In this document: positions 6,914 to 7,501 of the stretch, piece after piece
How the letters are laid out: each line of letters opens with the position of its first letter
Numbering within the stretch: the stretch's first letter is position 1
Source of the DNA: Gemmatimonadota bacterium
GTDB lineage: Bacteria > Latescibacterota > UBA2968 > UBA8231
Length of the DNA: 7,501 bases
NCBI GenBank assembly: GCA_018673255.1
Contig: JABHDC010000268.1
Location: 1 to 7,501, forward strand
Direction of reading: 5' to 3'
Program-made: the position numbers and the translations under genes
The notes under the pieces: model-generated
Databases searched by the model: none
Seen by the model: only the letters and a program-made list of their open reading frames with translations
Told to the model about the DNA's origin: nothing

Positions 6914-7165
6914 TTGCTGGCTCAATCAACAGATTTCCACCTCCCCCCTCAACGATGGGTTCCATGGAACCAATACCGTCCCGTTCTGGACCTGGTCGCC
7001 GACCTGATGGGCAAGGCAGTGCAGCTGACAGGTGGAGCATCGCTCGACATTGGGTTTGGAAATGGCGGATAATGTCTCATGCCGCAGCTTCCGGGCACCG
7101 ACACCTACCGCTGGCCGCAGTCCCGGCCGCTGACGCCACTCGAGCAGTTGGTGGCGGCAGACTGA
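6914..7165 (+). pseudogene. Probable remnant of a second SAM methyltransferase gene
   Basis: One plus-strand frame, open from 6896, encodes a protein-like stretch that includes WVPWNQYRPVLDLVADLM and then GGASLDIGFGNGG, which ends at an in-frame TAA (7070-7072). LDIGFGNGG is an excellent match to motif I, the SAM-binding glycine loop of class I methyltransferases. The same frame then resumes for 28 codons from ATG 7079 to TGA 7163-7165 (ending LTPLEQLVAAD) with strongly GC-biased third positions. A normal enzyme would have well over 100 residues after motif I, so the core is missing, which suggests an internal deletion plus a stop. No start codon with a ribosome binding site is visible; TTG at 6914 is the first plausible one. 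It lies directly before an intact methyltransferase gene. A chance open frame cannot be excluded. Confidence 0.4.
6958..6971. promoter_or_regulatory. Perfect 14-base palindrome in the divergent region
   Basis: GGTTCCATGGAACC is a perfect dyad, and two further pairs match beyond one mismatch on each side. It lies about 65 bases upstream of the 21-codon ORF start and about 200 bases upstream of the methyltransferase start. That suits an operator for a dimeric regulator acting on the oxidoreductase-dehydratase pair. It also lies inside the suspected methyltransferase remnant, so it may simply be old coding sequence. Confidence 0.3.
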
Positions 7166-7169
7166 TCCG

Positions 7170-7501
7170 ATGGCCGATGTTCTGACTATGACCGACTTCC
7201 CGGACTATGCGCAGACGAATCGTGAACATTGGAACCGCCACGCCGACTGGTGGGTGAATCCCGGTCGTCGAAGTTGGGCTACCGACGATCCGACCTGGGG
7301 TATCTGGGGGTTGAACAACAAGACCGTCCCGCTGCTGCCCGACGACATGAGTGGGCTGGATGCCATCGAATTGGGTTGCGGAACGGCGTACGTGTCCGCC
7401 TGGATGACACGGCGCGGCGCCCGGGTCACCGGAATCGACCCATCCGACCGGCAGCTGGAAACGGCACGCACCTTCATGGCCGAACACGGTCTGGGGATCG
7501 A
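7170..7501 (+). CDS. Class I SAM-dependent methyltransferase, 5' part cut by window edge
   Basis: The plus frame from ATG 7170 is open to the window end, giving 110 residues. Motif I is clear: AIELGCGTAYVSAW (65-78), the glycine-rich SAM loop. It is followed by VTGIDPSDRQLETAR (86-100), in which D90 is the acidic residue expected to hold the SAM ribose. The preceding part is rich in Trp and polar residues (REHWNRHADWW, 18-28), as in small-molecule methyltransferases whose N-terminal helices cover the substrate. The methyl acceptor cannot be told. The frame has a stop at 7131-7133 and no other start before 7170; a second in-frame ATG is at 7188. No good Shine-Dalgarno sequence precedes either. 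A 28-codon frame ends four bases before the ATG, so translation may be coupled. The gene is divergent from the oxidoreductase operon. Confidence 0.88.
   Translation, partial: MADVLTMTDFPDYAQTNREHWNRHADWWVNPGRRSWATDDPTWGIWGLNNKTVPLLPDDMSGLDAIELGCGTAYVSAWMTRRGARVTGIDPSDRQLETARTFMAEHGLGI

Larger units (their letters stand above)
6894..7169. other. Region between oxidoreductase operon and methyltransferase
   Basis: This divergent intergenic region carries the ribosome binding site of the 21-codon ORF on the minus strand, a 14-base palindrome at 6958-6971, and on the plus strand a broken frame that looks like the remains of a methyltransferase gene. No clear sigma-70 promoter was found for either direction. 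Confidence 0.5.

Noticed and set aside
7046..7090. Stop-codon recoding to join the two halves of the broken methyltransferase frame
   Set aside because: The interrupting codon is TAA, not TGA or TAG, so selenocysteine or pyrrolysine is not expected. The sequence after it also does not continue a normal methyltransferase core.
7077..7487. 136-codon minus-strand open frame over the methyltransferase start
   Set aside because: The plus-strand frame carries a clear SAM-binding motif, while the minus-strand product has no recognisable feature.

Overview
The window is GC-rich bacterial DNA that is almost fully coding, with two genes cut by the window edges. The gene content is a PhyH-type dioxygenase, an enolase-superfamily dehydratase, a DUF1932 oxidoreductase and a fused CysN-CysC sulfate-activation enzyme. 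This mix recalls uncultured Planctomycetota, Latescibacterota or Poribacteria-like genomes. That placement is an inference from gene content only, because no marker gene is present.

Layout, left to right: (1) the N-terminal part of a response regulator on the minus strand, running off the left edge (494 to 1); (2) a 418-base intergenic region with several palindromes, a 23-base near-repeat and a possible sigma-54 promoter; (3) a phytanoyl-CoA dioxygenase family gene on the plus strand (913-1800); (4) a minus-strand block convergent with it, read from right to left: a 21-codon upstream ORF (6893-6828), an NAD(P)-dependent DUF1932 oxidoreductase (6828-5986), a mandelate racemase/muconate lactonizing enzyme-type dehydratase (5989-4796), then after 108 bases cysD (4687-3749) and cysNC (3745-1808); (5) a region with a broken methyltransferase-like reading frame on the plus strand; (6) the 5' part of a class I SAM-dependent methyltransferase (from 7170), running off the right edge.

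Functionally, cysD and cysNC are a complete sulfate-activation pair: ATP plus sulfate gives APS, then PAPS. No PAPS or APS reductase, sulfite reductase or sulfotransferase lies in the window, so the fate of the PAPS cannot be read here. The oxidoreductase and dehydratase overlap by four bases and are probably co-translated. They look like a small catabolic pair for a hydroxy acid or sugar acid, but the substrate is unknown. The PhyH gene stands alone with its own strong ribosome binding site.

No CRISPR array, tRNA, rRNA, insertion sequence or clearly new defence system was seen. The most notable unexplained structures are the decayed methyltransferase frame beside an intact methyltransferase gene, the coupled 21-codon upstream ORF, and the 23-base repeat near phyH. 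The core genes are recognisable family members.
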